From positions 558,001 through 622,000 of the forward strand of contig NZ_CP035283.1 of assembly GCF_004103755.1 (NCBI RefSeq): a DNA stretch of 64,000 nucleotides, written 5' to 3'. Position numbers and translations under genes: made by a program. The notes under the pieces were generated by a model. That model made no database searches. It saw nothing but the letters and a program-made list of their open reading frames with translations, and had not been told where the DNA came from. Source of the stretch: Caproiciproducens sp. NJN-50 (GTDB lineage: Bacteria > Bacillota > Clostridia > Oscillospirales > Acutalibacteraceae). The stretch's first letter is position 1; each line of letters begins with the position of its first letter. Below are positions 7,353 through 15,955 of the stretch, piece by piece.

Positions 7353-7735
7353 CATGCATCCTCCTCTAAAATTAGAATGTCTTCCGTAACAACCTTTTTT
7401 CCGCTGATTTCATAGGTCAGATATGGATAATTCCCGGTATGGGTGAGGCTTTCAAATCCGTTTTCCGTCACCAGGATCGTATTTTCGGATTTCGCTCCCT
7501 GCACCGACGGGTTCCAGCCATAGGCCTCGCCTGCGCGGATCACATGTCCCACTTCGGCCGTGCCTTTCAGTTCCCGCGGCATGTAGCCGGTTAGCCCTCC
7601 CTGATGGTGGAGTTTCCATTCGTCTTTCCAACCTTTTTCAGCGTAGGCGCTCACCGCTTTTGAAAACACCGAGCTGATTGTCACGCCTGGGATCGTATTC
7701 GCACAAAGGACCGCATATGTGTGGTACCATATTTA
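7352..7735 (-). pseudogene. M24 family metallopeptidase, C-terminal fragment
   Basis: The minus-strand frame reads WYHTYAVLCANTIPG, then HHQGGLTGYMPRE, GWNPSVQGAKSENTILV and a normal C-terminus. These are the last ~125 residues of a creatinase/Xaa-Pro-type M24 peptidase of roughly 350-400 residues. Homology runs up to about 7735 and is cut by an in-frame TAA, so it extends past any possible start codon. The N-terminal half and several metal ligands are missing. The break coincides with the edge of an AT-rich block carrying the dehydratase gene, which suggests that insertion or replacement of that block truncated it. Confidence 0.8.
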
Positions 7736-7762
7736 ATAATCAATATTGATGGGGGTAAAACC

Positions 7763-8914
7763 GTGAAAATTACTAAATTGACAACTTATTCCGTGCATGC
7801 AAACCAATTTCGAAATTTTAATTATTTAAGAATAGACACAGACGAGGGTATTCACGGGATAGGCGAATTTTTCTGCGTAGGAGCCGATCAATGCATTCGG
7901 GATATGACAGATTACGTATCCGAATGGGTTCTCGGCCAAGACCCTCTTGATCGTGAGCGGATCCAAAAACGGATTCTCAATTATTCACGTTTTCCCGGCG
8001 GTTCTGTGCTGCATACGGTCGCAAGCGCAATTGATCTTGCTTTATGGGATATCGCCGGAAAAATAGCCGGGCTTCCTGTTTATAAAATGCTTGGCGCTGT
8101 TCGAGACAAAGTTCCGGTATATTGTCACGCTTACGGGAAAAATTCCAAAGATGCTTTAGATAAATTAATGCCTCGAGTAGAAAAGTACGGCTATAAAGCA
8201 TGTAAAAATATGGTTTCGTCAATTGGATACTTTCCAACAGGACAAGCTGAAAACAATTTAATTGAAATGTTTAGTGGTATGCGTAAGAAACTGGGCGATA
8301 ATTTTGAAATAGGGATTGATATGCTAAGCAAAATTTACTCACCGGCTGAAGCAAAACGCTGCATAAAGTCAATTGAGCCCTTCCGTCCATTTTTCGTAGA
8401 GGAACCAATCCGGCCCGAAAATATGGAGAATTGGTCAGAAATCTCCGGAGGAAGCACGGTGCCTATTGCAACCGGTGAACAAATTTTTACTATCTATGAC
8501 TACGAACGTCTTCTTCGTCTTCACGCAGTGGATATTTTACAACCAGATATCCTGCTGGCAGGTGGTTTCACAGGGCTTCGGAAGATAGCTGATCTTGCTG
8601 AGCCTTCCTTCCGGGTTTTGAGCCCTCACAATCCATTAAGTCCTCTGGCAAATTGTATAAACGTTCATTTCTGCATGTGTACTTATAATACAACATTCTT
8701 AGAAAATGAACCGCGAGAAGAAGGTATGGACGCTGAACTTTGTACCGAAGTTTTACATGTCCATGACGGATTTATCCAACCGACCGATAAACCGGGCTGG
8801 GGCATGGATTTGAATTATGACTTTTTAAAAACGTTAGAGCCAATTGTATGGTCAAGAGTTGATTTAAGTAAGCCCGCAGCATACACCATGAGCGGGGCAC
8901 CACATATTATGTAA
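7763..8914 (+). CDS. Mandelate racemase/muconate-lactonizing enzyme family dehydratase (enolase superfamily)
   Basis: 383 residues from a GTG at 7763 preceded by GGGGGT. The capping domain (residues 1-120) and the TIM barrel are recognisable: barrel metal ligands Asp in EIGIDML, Glu in FFVEEPIRPEN and Glu in PIATGEQIF, plus a His in LSPHNPLSPL, the place of the catalytic His in galactonate-dehydratase-like members. These enzymes dehydrate acid sugars to 2-keto-3-deoxy acids. The gene is clearly more AT-rich than the genes on either side, suggesting recent acquisition together with the LysR genes downstream. Confidence 0.88.
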   Translation: MKITKLTTYSVHANQFRNFNYLRIDTDEGIHGIGEFFCVGADQCIRDMTDYVSEWVLGQDPLDRERIQKRILNYSRFPGGSVLHTVASAIDLALWDIAGKIAGLPVYKMLGAVRDKVPVYCHAYGKNSKDALDKLMPRVEKYGYKACKNMVSSIGYFPTGQAENNLIEMFSGMRKKLGDNFEIGIDMLSKIYSPAEAKRCIKSIEPFRPFFVEEPIRPENMENWSEISGGSTVPIATGEQIFTIYDYERLLRLHAVDILQPDILLAGGFTGLRKIADLAEPSFRVLSPHNPLSPLANCINVHFCMCTYNTTFLENEPREEGMDAELCTEVLHVHDGFIQPTDKPGWGMDLNYDFLKTLEPIVWSRVDLSKPAAYTMSGAPHIM

Positions 8915-8960
8915 AAAATATAAGACTTATTGGAAATCAGACCTTTTTAGATATATAATA

Positions 8961-9008
8961 ATGAGCTGGTATGCCAGAAACATAAGTTTCCGACAGCCAG
9001 CTCATTTT
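8961..9008 (+). terminator. Terminator of the dehydratase gene
   Basis: ATGAGCTGG (8961-8969) pairs with CCAGCTCAT (8997-9005), with a smaller internal stem, followed by TTTT. Confidence 0.7.
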
Positions 9009-9059
9009 ACGCGTGTGCGGATTCCAGTATACTAAGCAAAGCGCCTTAAGATTCACATT

Positions 9060-9344
9060 TCACTTAACACAAGGCTTTTTTTCGTTCCTTATTTCTAATA
9101 TTTTATTCATAGCCTGCTTTTCTATATATTGAATATTATAAACGCAATTTAAATATATACGTCCAGCTTCAGTTAATTCGAGCGTATCTTTTTTGCGGAT
9201 AAACAATTTGGTGTGAAGTTCATCCTCTAGCTTGGACAGCTGTTGGCTCAAAGCTGGCTGTGATATAAATAATCTCTCAGCAGCTTTAGATATGCTTTTT
9301 TCTTCGGCTATTGCGGCAAAATAGTTGGCATTTCGAATATCCAT
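9060..9344 (-). pseudogene. LysR-family regulator fragment (DNA-binding domain only)
   Basis: 94 residues comprising a complete LysR winged HTH (YFAAIAEEKSISKAAE, SQPALSQQLSKLE, ELTEAGR) and the start of the linker helix, then a stop. A functional LysR protein is about 300 residues with an effector domain, which is absent. It could be a remnant or a small repressor that competes for sites. It sits 9 bases downstream of a full-length LysR gene of different sequence and opposite the dehydratase gene. Confidence 0.7.
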
Positions 9345-9353
9345 TTCTGTCTC

Positions 9354-10289
9354 CTATATTTGTTGTGTCTCTGACGCATCTTCCATGACTAATTGAATAA
9401 AATACTTTTCTGCGTCACTAAGCGAGTGCCTTTTATTTATTAAAAATCCGTGGGCTAAATAAATTGGAAACGATGTAGCGAAAGTTCTCGCATTTTCTAT
9501 CTTTTGAGCATAAAAAGAAGGAAGTATTCCTATTCCATATCCCTTTTGAATCAATTGAATAATAATTGCCGGACTATTTGTCTCGTAAATTATACTTGGA
9601 TTAAATTTCGCATTTTCGAATAGCAGCTCGGTTTGTCTTCTTGCTTCTGTCCCGTGATCATACAGAATAAATACTGAATCTTGAAAATCACGAATATCAA
9701 CGATTCCATCATATTGATCAGTTTTACATTTCTGAAATGATAAAACATTATGTGCATAAGCTGGATGAAACTCCGGTACAACTAAAACTAAGGGTTCCTT
9801 TATATCATAAGATATTAGATTAAATTTCTTTTTGTCTTCTTCCTCATAGCTGCAAAAGAGCAGATTAATTTCTTCTCTTTCTAAAAGTGCCTTACCATGT
9901 TTCGGATATGTATGTATAATTCTCAGTTGAACATTCGGATAACGTTTATGGAATCTTTCGAATATCTTCATAACCATGCTTTCACCCCTTTGTGGCGTAG
10001 CCCCTATAAGAAGTTTTTCCGTATATCCAGAATTTAGATTGCAAATTTCCTGCTTTGCGGATTCATATACTTCTATAATCTTCTTTGCTGCAGCGATATA
10101 TACTTCTCCTTCTTCCGTTGGTGTGAAGCAATTCTCATGATGATCAAAAAGCGGGTATCCAATTAAATCTTCATAACACTTTAAATATTTCGATAGCGCA
10201 ACTGCTGAGATGCCTAAAGATGCAGCTGCCTTTCTCAGTGTCTTTTCACTTGACAATGCAATCACATATTTTAAGTATTTAAGTTTCAT
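9354..10289 (-). CDS. LysR-family transcriptional regulator
   Basis: 311 residues. The N-terminal HTH (LRKAAASLGIS, AVALSKYLKCYED) is followed by a periplasmic-binding-like effector domain (KLLIGATPQRGE, PLVLVVPEFHPA, GYGIGILPSFYA). GAGG lies 5 bases before the ATG. It has the low GC content of the dehydratase gene, with which it is convergent, and probably belongs to the same acquired block and controls it. Confidence 0.85.
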   Translation of the reverse strand: MKLKYLKYVIALSSEKTLRKAAASLGISAVALSKYLKCYEDLIGYPLFDHHENCFTPTEEGEVYIAAAKKIIEVYESAKQEICNLNSGYTEKLLIGATPQRGESMVMKIFERFHKRYPNVQLRIIHTYPKHGKALLEREEINLLFCSYEEEDKKKFNLISYDIKEPLVLVVPEFHPAYAHNVLSFQKCKTDQYDGIVDIRDFQDSVFILYDHGTEARRQTELLFENAKFNPSIIYETNSPAIIIQLIQKGYGIGILPSFYAQKIENARTFATSFPIYLAHGFLINKRHSLSDAEKYFIQLVMEDASETQQI

Positions 10290-10855
10290 TTATGCCTCAC
10301 ACAGTTTCAATATTTTAGCGTCAAGGTTTGAAACAGCTCCGCTCTACGGGAATTGATGAAACTAATAATGGTCTTTTGGTAAACTATTTTTACTTGGGCG
10401 ATAGCGGTTATCAATATTAAGAATTCTTCTCACCGCCAATTACTGAACAGAAGAAAACTGCGCGTCGCCGAAGAAATATAAGCCGGTGAAAAACGACTTG
10501 CTTTTTCAGAAATTTGGCATATACTTTTCAGTATGTGGATAAAGAAAATAGCATCCATCGAGGGCTAGCCATCATCGAAATGATTAGTCCCCATCCGCCA
10601 TAAGGGTACAACAAACCCATTTGACTTGTGAATGCCGGTGTACGTGGTTTATTTTACTGCGTATTTCGGATAGATGTCAAGTTTGTACCCTTATTGGATG
10701 GTGAGGGTGCCGCGTTCCGCGGACCTCTGCGCGAGGCGAGAGGTGAATGCAAAAGCGTCCGTGGTCTACGGGGCTGCACCGGCTGGTTCTCACCCAGTCG
10801 CCTCGCAGATGAGTATAAAAAAAGAACCCGGCGAAGAACCGGGTTCTTACAGAAA
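10290..10855. other. Intergenic region without recognisable genes; one structured segment
   Basis: No reading frame here resembles a protein I know, and the frames that cross the tRNA genes are not coding. The left part (10290-10620) is AT-rich like the neighbouring block. The right part is GC-rich and holds a 9-bp perfect inverted repeat (GCGAGGCGA at 10731-10739, TCGCCTCGC at 10798-10806) enclosing 58 bases. The junction between the two compositions lies near 10620-10700. Confidence 0.5.
10817..10848 (-). terminator. Terminator of the tRNA operon
   Basis: A 10-bp stem (10822-10831 with 10839-10848); on the minus strand it is followed by a run of seven T (10817-10823). Confidence 0.9.
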
Positions 10856-10932
<77 letters not shown>

Positions 10933-10961
10933 AAAGAAACGGCCCCGAAAATAACGGAGCC

Positions 10962-11035
10962 TGGCTGCGGAAGAAGGATTCGAACCCTCACAAACAGAGT
11001 CAGAGTCTGTCGTGCTACCTTTACACAATTCCGCA
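10962..11035 (-). tRNA. tRNA-Gln (anticodon CTG)
   Basis: Full cloverleaf on the minus strand: acceptor TGCGGAA/TTCCGCA, discriminator G, encoded CCA (10962-10964), anticodon stem ACAGA/TCTGT with loop CTCTGAC (CTG), and TTCGAAT in the T loop. First gene of the operon, 29 bases before tRNA-Pro. Confidence 0.95.
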
Positions 11036-11062
11036 TCAACCTGCATTGAAACAGCAAGATTT

Positions 11063-11091
11063 ATTATATTCAAATCCCGCGCGTTTGTCAA
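11063..11091 (-). promoter_or_regulatory. Consensus sigma-A promoter of the tRNA operon
   Basis: On the minus strand TTGACA (11086-11091), a 17-bp spacer and TATAAT (11063-11068), both hexamers perfect, ending 28 bases before the tRNA-Gln 5' end. Confidence 0.92.
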
Positions 11092-11180
11092 TCCCTTTTC
11101 GGGATTATTTGAGAAATCCCGACCAATCTTTTCGTAAAAGAATTTTTATGAATCAAAGTGGAACTCGTTGTGCCGTAAGA

Positions 11181-12176
11181 TTAGACGATGTAGAGGATGG
11201 ATGACGGACCGAACCTCTTTTCAATTTCCAGGCGCAGAAATTCCTCCGCTTCCGCCCTCACTTCCGGCCGGTAACAGTATTTTCCCTTTCCCCGCCCCGT
11301 CATCCGGCCGGAGTCGAACAAATCGGGCCCCTTTGGAAATCCTTCCGTGTTGATGGCCCGGTGGACATAGCTGTAGGTCATGAAGATGACCTCGATCCCG
11401 ATGCCGCGCTTTGCCCGTTCGGAAAGCTCTGACGAAAGAGTTTCCAACAGCTCCAGATATTGTTTTTTCCAGTCGTCCAGCAAAATCACCGGAGCGATCA
11501 GAAGACCGGTGCGGTATCCCGCATCCGCCATTTGATTGAGCGCGTGAATTCTCTGTTTCAGCGGCGAAGTCCCGAGCTCGATCGTTCGGATGACTTCCTG
11601 CGGGTTCACGCTCATCCGGAATATCGCTCTGCCGTGGTGTTTCAGCGGCAGGAGCGGTTCCACCATGCTGAATTTCGTTGGAAATGTAATGAACCCCTTC
11701 TCTTGTTCGGCAAATCTCTCGATGGTCCATTCCAGATTGTGTGTGACGGTGTTTTCCAGCACCAGATCGCTGTTGCTGCCGATTTCGAACGTCAGGTCTC
11801 TTTCAGCCCGCAACGCGGTTCTTTTCAGCTTTTCGAGCATTTCCTCCCGATTGACGAAGAGCCGCAGATAGGAGCATTTGTTGTAGTTGCAGACAAGGTA
11901 GCAGTACAGGCACATGGCACTGCAGCCGGAAGACGTGTAGGGAACGAGAAAATCGGAGGTCTTTGCATTCGGAACGTAGCGGTGCGTTTTCCGCACCCCG
12001 ACGATCAGGAGACGTTTCAGGTCCCGGAACGCGGAATTCGGCTGTGTGCGCAGCTCGTCGATCCGGTTGTGGCTTTCGACCGGGACCCACGGAACTTCGG
12101 AGTATTTCTTTTTCAGCGCTTGTCCCAGCTTATAGGAAAGCGCGTCAGGCTCGTAATAAACTTTCTCGGGGAACAT
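11181..12176 (-). CDS. splB: Spore photoproduct lyase, radical SAM
   Basis: 331 residues, the usual SplB length. The enzyme reverts the thymine dimer (spore photoproduct) formed by UV in dormant spores, using SAM and a [4Fe-4S] cluster. The cluster motif C-x3-C-x2-C is in SSGCSAMCLYCYL near residue 90, preceded by VPYTSS, and the barrel continues with FEIGSNSDLVLE and FRMSVNPQEVIR. The start at 12176 follows a GGGGCGGCG ribosome-site-like stretch. A sigma-G-type promoter lies at 12201-12229, consistent with forespore expression as known for Bacillus spl. Confidence 0.93.
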   Translation of the reverse strand: MFPEKVYYEPDALSYKLGQALKKKYSEVPWVPVESHNRIDELRTQPNSAFRDLKRLLIVGVRKTHRYVPNAKTSDFLVPYTSSGCSAMCLYCYLVCNYNKCSYLRLFVNREEMLEKLKRTALRAERDLTFEIGSNSDLVLENTVTHNLEWTIERFAEQEKGFITFPTKFSMVEPLLPLKHHGRAIFRMSVNPQEVIRTIELGTSPLKQRIHALNQMADAGYRTGLLIAPVILLDDWKKQYLELLETLSSELSERAKRGIGIEVIFMTYSYVHRAINTEGFPKGPDLFDSGRMTGRGKGKYCYRPEVRAEAEEFLRLEIEKRFGPSSILYIV

Positions 12177-12200
12177 AAGCGCCGCCCCTTTCTTTCCGTT

Positions 12201-12229
12201 TAGTATGAGTGAAAATCGGCGGTTTATGA
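12201..12229 (-). promoter_or_regulatory. Sigma-G-type forespore promoter candidate for splB
   Basis: On the minus strand TCATA (12225-12229), a 17-bp spacer and CATACTA (12201-12207), matching the sigma-G -10 consensus CATnnTA and loosely the -35. It lies 24 bases upstream of the splB start. Confidence 0.55.
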
Positions 12230-12304
12230 TTCATGACGCCTTTACATCGGTTTCAGGCTTTGATAAACTGAGGAAGGCCAAACAGGGAAAGGAAGTCTTC
12301 CAGG

Positions 12305-12952
12305 ATGAAATTAAATACGCCGGGCTTTTCAGCCCCGCTGGAAAGTGCCGCCGATATGGAAGAGACGATTCTAAAGGCTTCGCGGGAGGAAACGGAATGC
12401 TCCGGCCTGATTTTTTCCGGCCAGTCCGCCGCGGAAGCGTCTTTTTCCGGCGTCGATTTTCGCCGGTGCCGCTTTTCCGGCTGCCGGTTTTCGGACTGCC
12501 GGGCGGAAAGGCTGTCTTTTATCGACGCCGTGTTCGTATCGTGCGATTTTTCCAACGCGGTTCTGGCGGACAGCCTGTTCCGCCGCGTTGAATTCAAAGG
12601 CTGCAGGCTGGTCGGCACCGATTTTTCCCGTTCCGTCTGGGAGCAGGCGACTCTGAAGGACTGCACGGCGGACTGGATCGGTCTGTCGGGTTCCAAGCTG
12701 AAGCATGTGAAATTTCAAGGCTGCAAGATGGAAAACGGAGTTCTGCAGGAGTGCGCCCTGAGCAGCGTCGAATTTTCGAGCTGCCGTCTGCGGAAGGCCG
12801 AATTCCTGCATACCTCTCTTGCGGGGATCGACCTGACCGGCGATGAGATCGAGGGGCTTGCCGTATCGGGTCCGGAGCTGCGGGGGGCCGTCGTCACTCC
12901 GCTTCAGGCGTGCGATCTGGCCCGGTATCTGGGTCTCGTTATCCGCGCGTAA
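12305..12952 (+). CDS. Pentapeptide-repeat protein
   Basis: 215 residues, mostly built of A(D/N)LXX-like pentapeptides with a strong Cys/Phe flavour (SGVDFRRCRF, SGCRFSDCRA, SRSVWEQATL, SSVEFSSCRL), predicting a right-handed quadrilateral beta helix. Such proteins often mimic DNA or serve as scaffolds; the function here is unknown. It diverges from splB, and its start at 12305 leaves about 130 bases between the two genes. Confidence 0.85.
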   Translation: MKLNTPGFSAPLESAADMEETILKASREETECSGLIFSGQSAAEASFSGVDFRRCRFSGCRFSDCRAERLSFIDAVFVSCDFSNAVLADSLFRRVEFKGCRLVGTDFSRSVWEQATLKDCTADWIGLSGSKLKHVKFQGCKMENGVLQECALSSVEFSSCRLRKAEFLHTSLAGIDLTGDEIEGLAVSGPELRGAVVTPLQACDLARYLGLVIRA

Positions 12953-12953
12953 C

Positions 12954-12980
12954 AAAAAGGCCGGGGCAAACGCTCCGGCC
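12954..12980 (-). terminator. Terminator of tatD
   Basis: GGCCGGGGC/GCTCCGGCC stem (12959-12980, one mismatch) with AAAAA on its left, i.e. a T run on the minus strand. It lies just downstream of the tatD stop and right after the convergent pentapeptide gene. Confidence 0.75.
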
Positions 12981-12987
12981 GGAAGAC

Positions 12988-13764
12988 TCACGCTTTTACG
13001 CGGAACAGATCCTCCGCGTTTTTTTTCGCAAGATTCAGGATGTCCTGGGGATTTCCGCCTCGTATCTCAGCGACTTTCTCCGCGACACAGGCGATCAGGG
13101 AGGAGTCGTTCCTTCTGCCCCGGAACGGGACGGGGGCGAGGTAGGGACAGTCGGTTTCGAGCAAAAGCCGGTCCGGCGGCAGACTTTTTACCACCTCGAC
13201 CGGAACGCGGGCGTTTTTAAAGGTTACGGAGCCGCCGACGCCGATGTACATCCCGAGCCGGACGGCCTCGGCCGCCATTTCCGCGCTGCCGGAAAAGCAG
13301 TGGATCACTCCTTGGGGGCGGTGACGGCGCAGAAGCTCCATCGTGTCGCCGTGCGCGTCGCGGTCGTGGACGATGACCGGCAGCCCGTGCCGTTTCGCCA
13401 GAAGGATCTGGCGCTCGAAAAGTTCCTTTTGGACCTCGCGCGGCGCGTTTTCCTCAAAGTGATAGTCGAGGCCGATTTCTCCGACCGCGACGATATGCGG
13501 ATCGGAAAGAAGTGCTTCCAGCGCCTTCTCCCATCCGTCCGGGGCGTTTTTCGCCTCTTCCGGGTGAATTCCCGCGGCGGCGGAGAAATAGCCGTACTTT
13601 GCCGCCAGGGCGATCGCCGCACGGGAGGACGGAAGGTCGGCACCGCAGTCCACCACATGGCAGACGCCCTTTTCCGGGAGAGAGGCGAGCAGCTCGTCCC
13701 GGTCCGTGTCGAACGCCTCGTCGTCGTAATGCGCGTGGCTGTCGAAAATATTGGAGTATTTCAT
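12988..13764 (-). CDS. tatD: TatD family metal-dependent hydrolase
   Basis: 258 residues. TatD enzymes are Mg-dependent deoxyribonucleases of the amidohydrolase superfamily. Metal ligands are visible: DSHAHYDD at the N-terminus, Glu in AVGEIGLDYHF, His in IVHDRDAH, His in VIHCFSGS and Asp in LLLETDCPYL. It lies 173 bases downstream of metG on the same strand, the metG-tatD order common in Firmicutes. Confidence 0.93.
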   Translation of the reverse strand: MKYSNIFDSHAHYDDEAFDTDRDELLASLPEKGVCHVVDCGADLPSSRAAIALAAKYGYFSAAAGIHPEEAKNAPDGWEKALEALLSDPHIVAVGEIGLDYHFEENAPREVQKELFERQILLAKRHGLPVIVHDRDAHGDTMELLRRHRPQGVIHCFSGSAEMAAEAVRLGMYIGVGGSVTFKNARVPVEVVKSLPPDRLLLETDCPYLAPVPFRGRRNDSSLIACVAEKVAEIRGGNPQDILNLAKKNAEDLFRVKA

Positions 13765-13937
13765 ATGTCCTCCACAAGAACGATTTCAGGACTGAGCGCA
13801 CGGAGCGGCATGCGCCGCCTTTCCCGTACCTTGCGTCGTAAGTTGCCAAAAGCCGGGAGAATCGAAAGACTCCCCCGGCGGGAAACGCTGAAGATCAGTA
13901 TCGTGCGAAACGCGGGGGCGTGCGCAGCCGCGGGCCG

Positions 13938-15887
13938 CTAACGGATCTTGCTGCCGGCGGGGACGCCGTCGACAAAGACCACGCGGACTTCGTCCTCGCC
14001 CGCGTCGGCGGCAAGGATCATCCCTTGGCTCTCCACGCCGCAGAGCTTGGCGGGTTTCAGGTTGGAAACGACGATCACCGTATGCCCGACCAGATCCTCC
14101 GGCTTGTACCACTGTGAGATGCCGGAAGCGACCGTGCGTCCGCCCATGCCGTCGTCCAGGGTCAGCTTCAAAAGCTTTTTGGAGCGCTTGACCGGTTCGC
14201 AGGCCGTCACTTTCGCGGCGCGCAGGTCGACCTTCGCGAACTCGTCGATGTTGATCTGCGCGATTCCCTCCGGCTTTTCGTCCGGCTCCGCCTTCGCGCT
14301 TGCGCGGTCCGCCGGATTCGGAATCAGCTTGTTGAGCTCCTCGATTTCCTTGTCCACATCGATGCGGGGGAACAGGGTCTCGCCCTTCCTTACAACGGTG
14401 TCGGATGGGAACACGCCCCATTTCCCGGCGGACTCGTAGGTGACGGCGCCGCCTGAAATGCCGAGCTGTTCCTGTATCTTCGGCGCGGTGTCCGGCAGGA
14501 AGGGAGCGAGCAGGACCGACACGATGCGGAGCGATTCGCACAGGTTGTAAAGCACCGCCGCGAGGCGGGCCTTTTTGCTTTCCTCTTTGCCGAGCGCCCA
14601 GGGTGCCGTTTCGTCGATATATTTGTTCGTGCGGGAAATCAGCTTCCAGATCTCCGTGAGCGCGTTCGAGAACTGGTATTTGTCGATGGCCTCGTCGCAT
14701 TTACCGCGCAGGGCGAGCGCCGTTGCTTTCAGGTCCTCGTCCACGGGAGCCTCTTCGCGCTCCGACGGAATCTTTCCGCCGAAATACTTTTCCGCCATCG
14801 CGGCCGTGCGGGAAAGAAGATTTCCGAGATCGTTCGCGAGGTCGGAGTTGATGCGATTGATCAGCGCCTCGTTGGTGAACAGACCGTCGGCGCCGAACGG
14901 GATCTCGCGCAGCAGAAAGTAGCGGACCGCGTCCACGCCGTAGCGGGAGCAGAGGATCGTCGGGTCGACCACGTTGCCCTTGCTCTTGCTCATCTTGCTT
15001 CCGTCGCCGAACAGGAGCCAGCCGTGGCCGTAGACCTGCTTCGGCAGAGGAAGGCTGAGCGCCATCAGCATCGCCGGCCAGATGATCGTGTGGAAGCGGA
15101 CGATCTCCTTGCCGACGAACTGAACGTCCGCGGGCCAGTATTTTCGGTACGCGGAGTCGTCGTCGGAATCGTATCCGAGCGCGGTGATATAGTTGGTCAG
15201 CGCGTCAAGCCAGACGTACACCACGTGCTTCGGGTCGAAGGTGACCGGGATGCCCCAGGAAAAGCTGGTGCGGGAGACGCAAAGGTCTTCCAGCCCCCGC
15301 TTGATGAAGCTGACCATTTCATTCTTGCGGCTTTCCGGCTGGATGAAATCCGGATGCTCCTCGTAGTACTTTAAAAGCGGTCTGGCAAAATTGGACAGGC
15401 GGAAGAAATAGGCCTCCTCGCTGACGATTTTCACCTCGCGGCCGCAGTCGGGGCATTTTCCTTCCTTCAGCTGCGTCTCGGTCCAGAAGGATTCGCAGTC
15501 CGTGCAGTACCAGCCCTTGTATTCTCCCTTGTAGATCTGTCCGCGGTCGTAGAGGTCCTTGAAGATTTTCTGGACGGCCTTCACGTGGTAGCCGTCCGTC
15601 GTGCGGATAAAGCGGTCGTTGGAGATGTTCAGCAGTTTCCAAAGGTCTTTGAAAACCTGCGCCGTGCGGTCCACATATTCCTTCGGCGTGATTCCCTCTT
15701 TTTCCGCTTTCTGTTCGATCTTCAAACCGTGTTCGTCCGTCCCGGTCAGGAACATCACGTCGTACCCCTGCATTCGCTTGTAGCGCGCGATGGCGTCGCT
15801 GGCCAGCGTGCAGTAGCTGTGTCCGATATGGGGCTTGCCGGACGGGTAATAGATGGGCGTCGTGATGTAAAAGGTCTTTTTCTCCAT
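13938..15887 (-). CDS. metG: Methionyl-tRNA synthetase
   Basis: 649 residues. HIGH motif in GKPHIGHSY, KMSKS in GSKMSKSKGN, and a zinc knuckle (CTDCE...CPDCG) in the connective peptide. The C-terminal ~105 residues form an EMAP/Trbp111-type tRNA-binding domain (IDEFAKVDLRAAKV through VPAGSKIR), giving the dimeric long form of MetG. The start at 15887 is chosen because GGAGG lies 8 bases upstream; in-frame extension to 15938 would overlap the promoter. Upstream is an extended -10 promoter at 15919. Confidence 0.97.
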   Translation of the reverse strand: MEKKTFYITTPIYYPSGKPHIGHSYCTLASDAIARYKRMQGYDVMFLTGTDEHGLKIEQKAEKEGITPKEYVDRTAQVFKDLWKLLNISNDRFIRTTDGYHVKAVQKIFKDLYDRGQIYKGEYKGWYCTDCESFWTETQLKEGKCPDCGREVKIVSEEAYFFRLSNFARPLLKYYEEHPDFIQPESRKNEMVSFIKRGLEDLCVSRTSFSWGIPVTFDPKHVVYVWLDALTNYITALGYDSDDDSAYRKYWPADVQFVGKEIVRFHTIIWPAMLMALSLPLPKQVYGHGWLLFGDGSKMSKSKGNVVDPTILCSRYGVDAVRYFLLREIPFGADGLFTNEALINRINSDLANDLGNLLSRTAAMAEKYFGGKIPSEREEAPVDEDLKATALALRGKCDEAIDKYQFSNALTEIWKLISRTNKYIDETAPWALGKEESKKARLAAVLYNLCESLRIVSVLLAPFLPDTAPKIQEQLGISGGAVTYESAGKWGVFPSDTVVRKGETLFPRIDVDKEIEELNKLIPNPADRASAKAEPDEKPEGIAQINIDEFAKVDLRAAKVTACEPVKRSKKLLKLTLDDGMGGRTVASGISQWYKPEDLVGHTVIVVSNLKPAKLCGVESQGMILAADAGEDEVRVVFVDGVPAGSKIR

Positions 15888-15918
15888 TTTTTCAGCCTCC
15901 GGGAACTTTGTTTTTATT

Positions 15919-15927
15919 ATTATACCA
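15919..15927 (-). promoter_or_regulatory. Extended -10 promoter of metG
   Basis: Minus-strand TGG-TATAAT (TATAAT at 15919-15924). No good -35 hexamer is seen. It lies 32 bases upstream of the metG start. No T-box leader is visible. Confidence 0.55.
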
Positions 15928-15955
15928 TTCTGTTCCATAAAATAAAAGAAATTTC

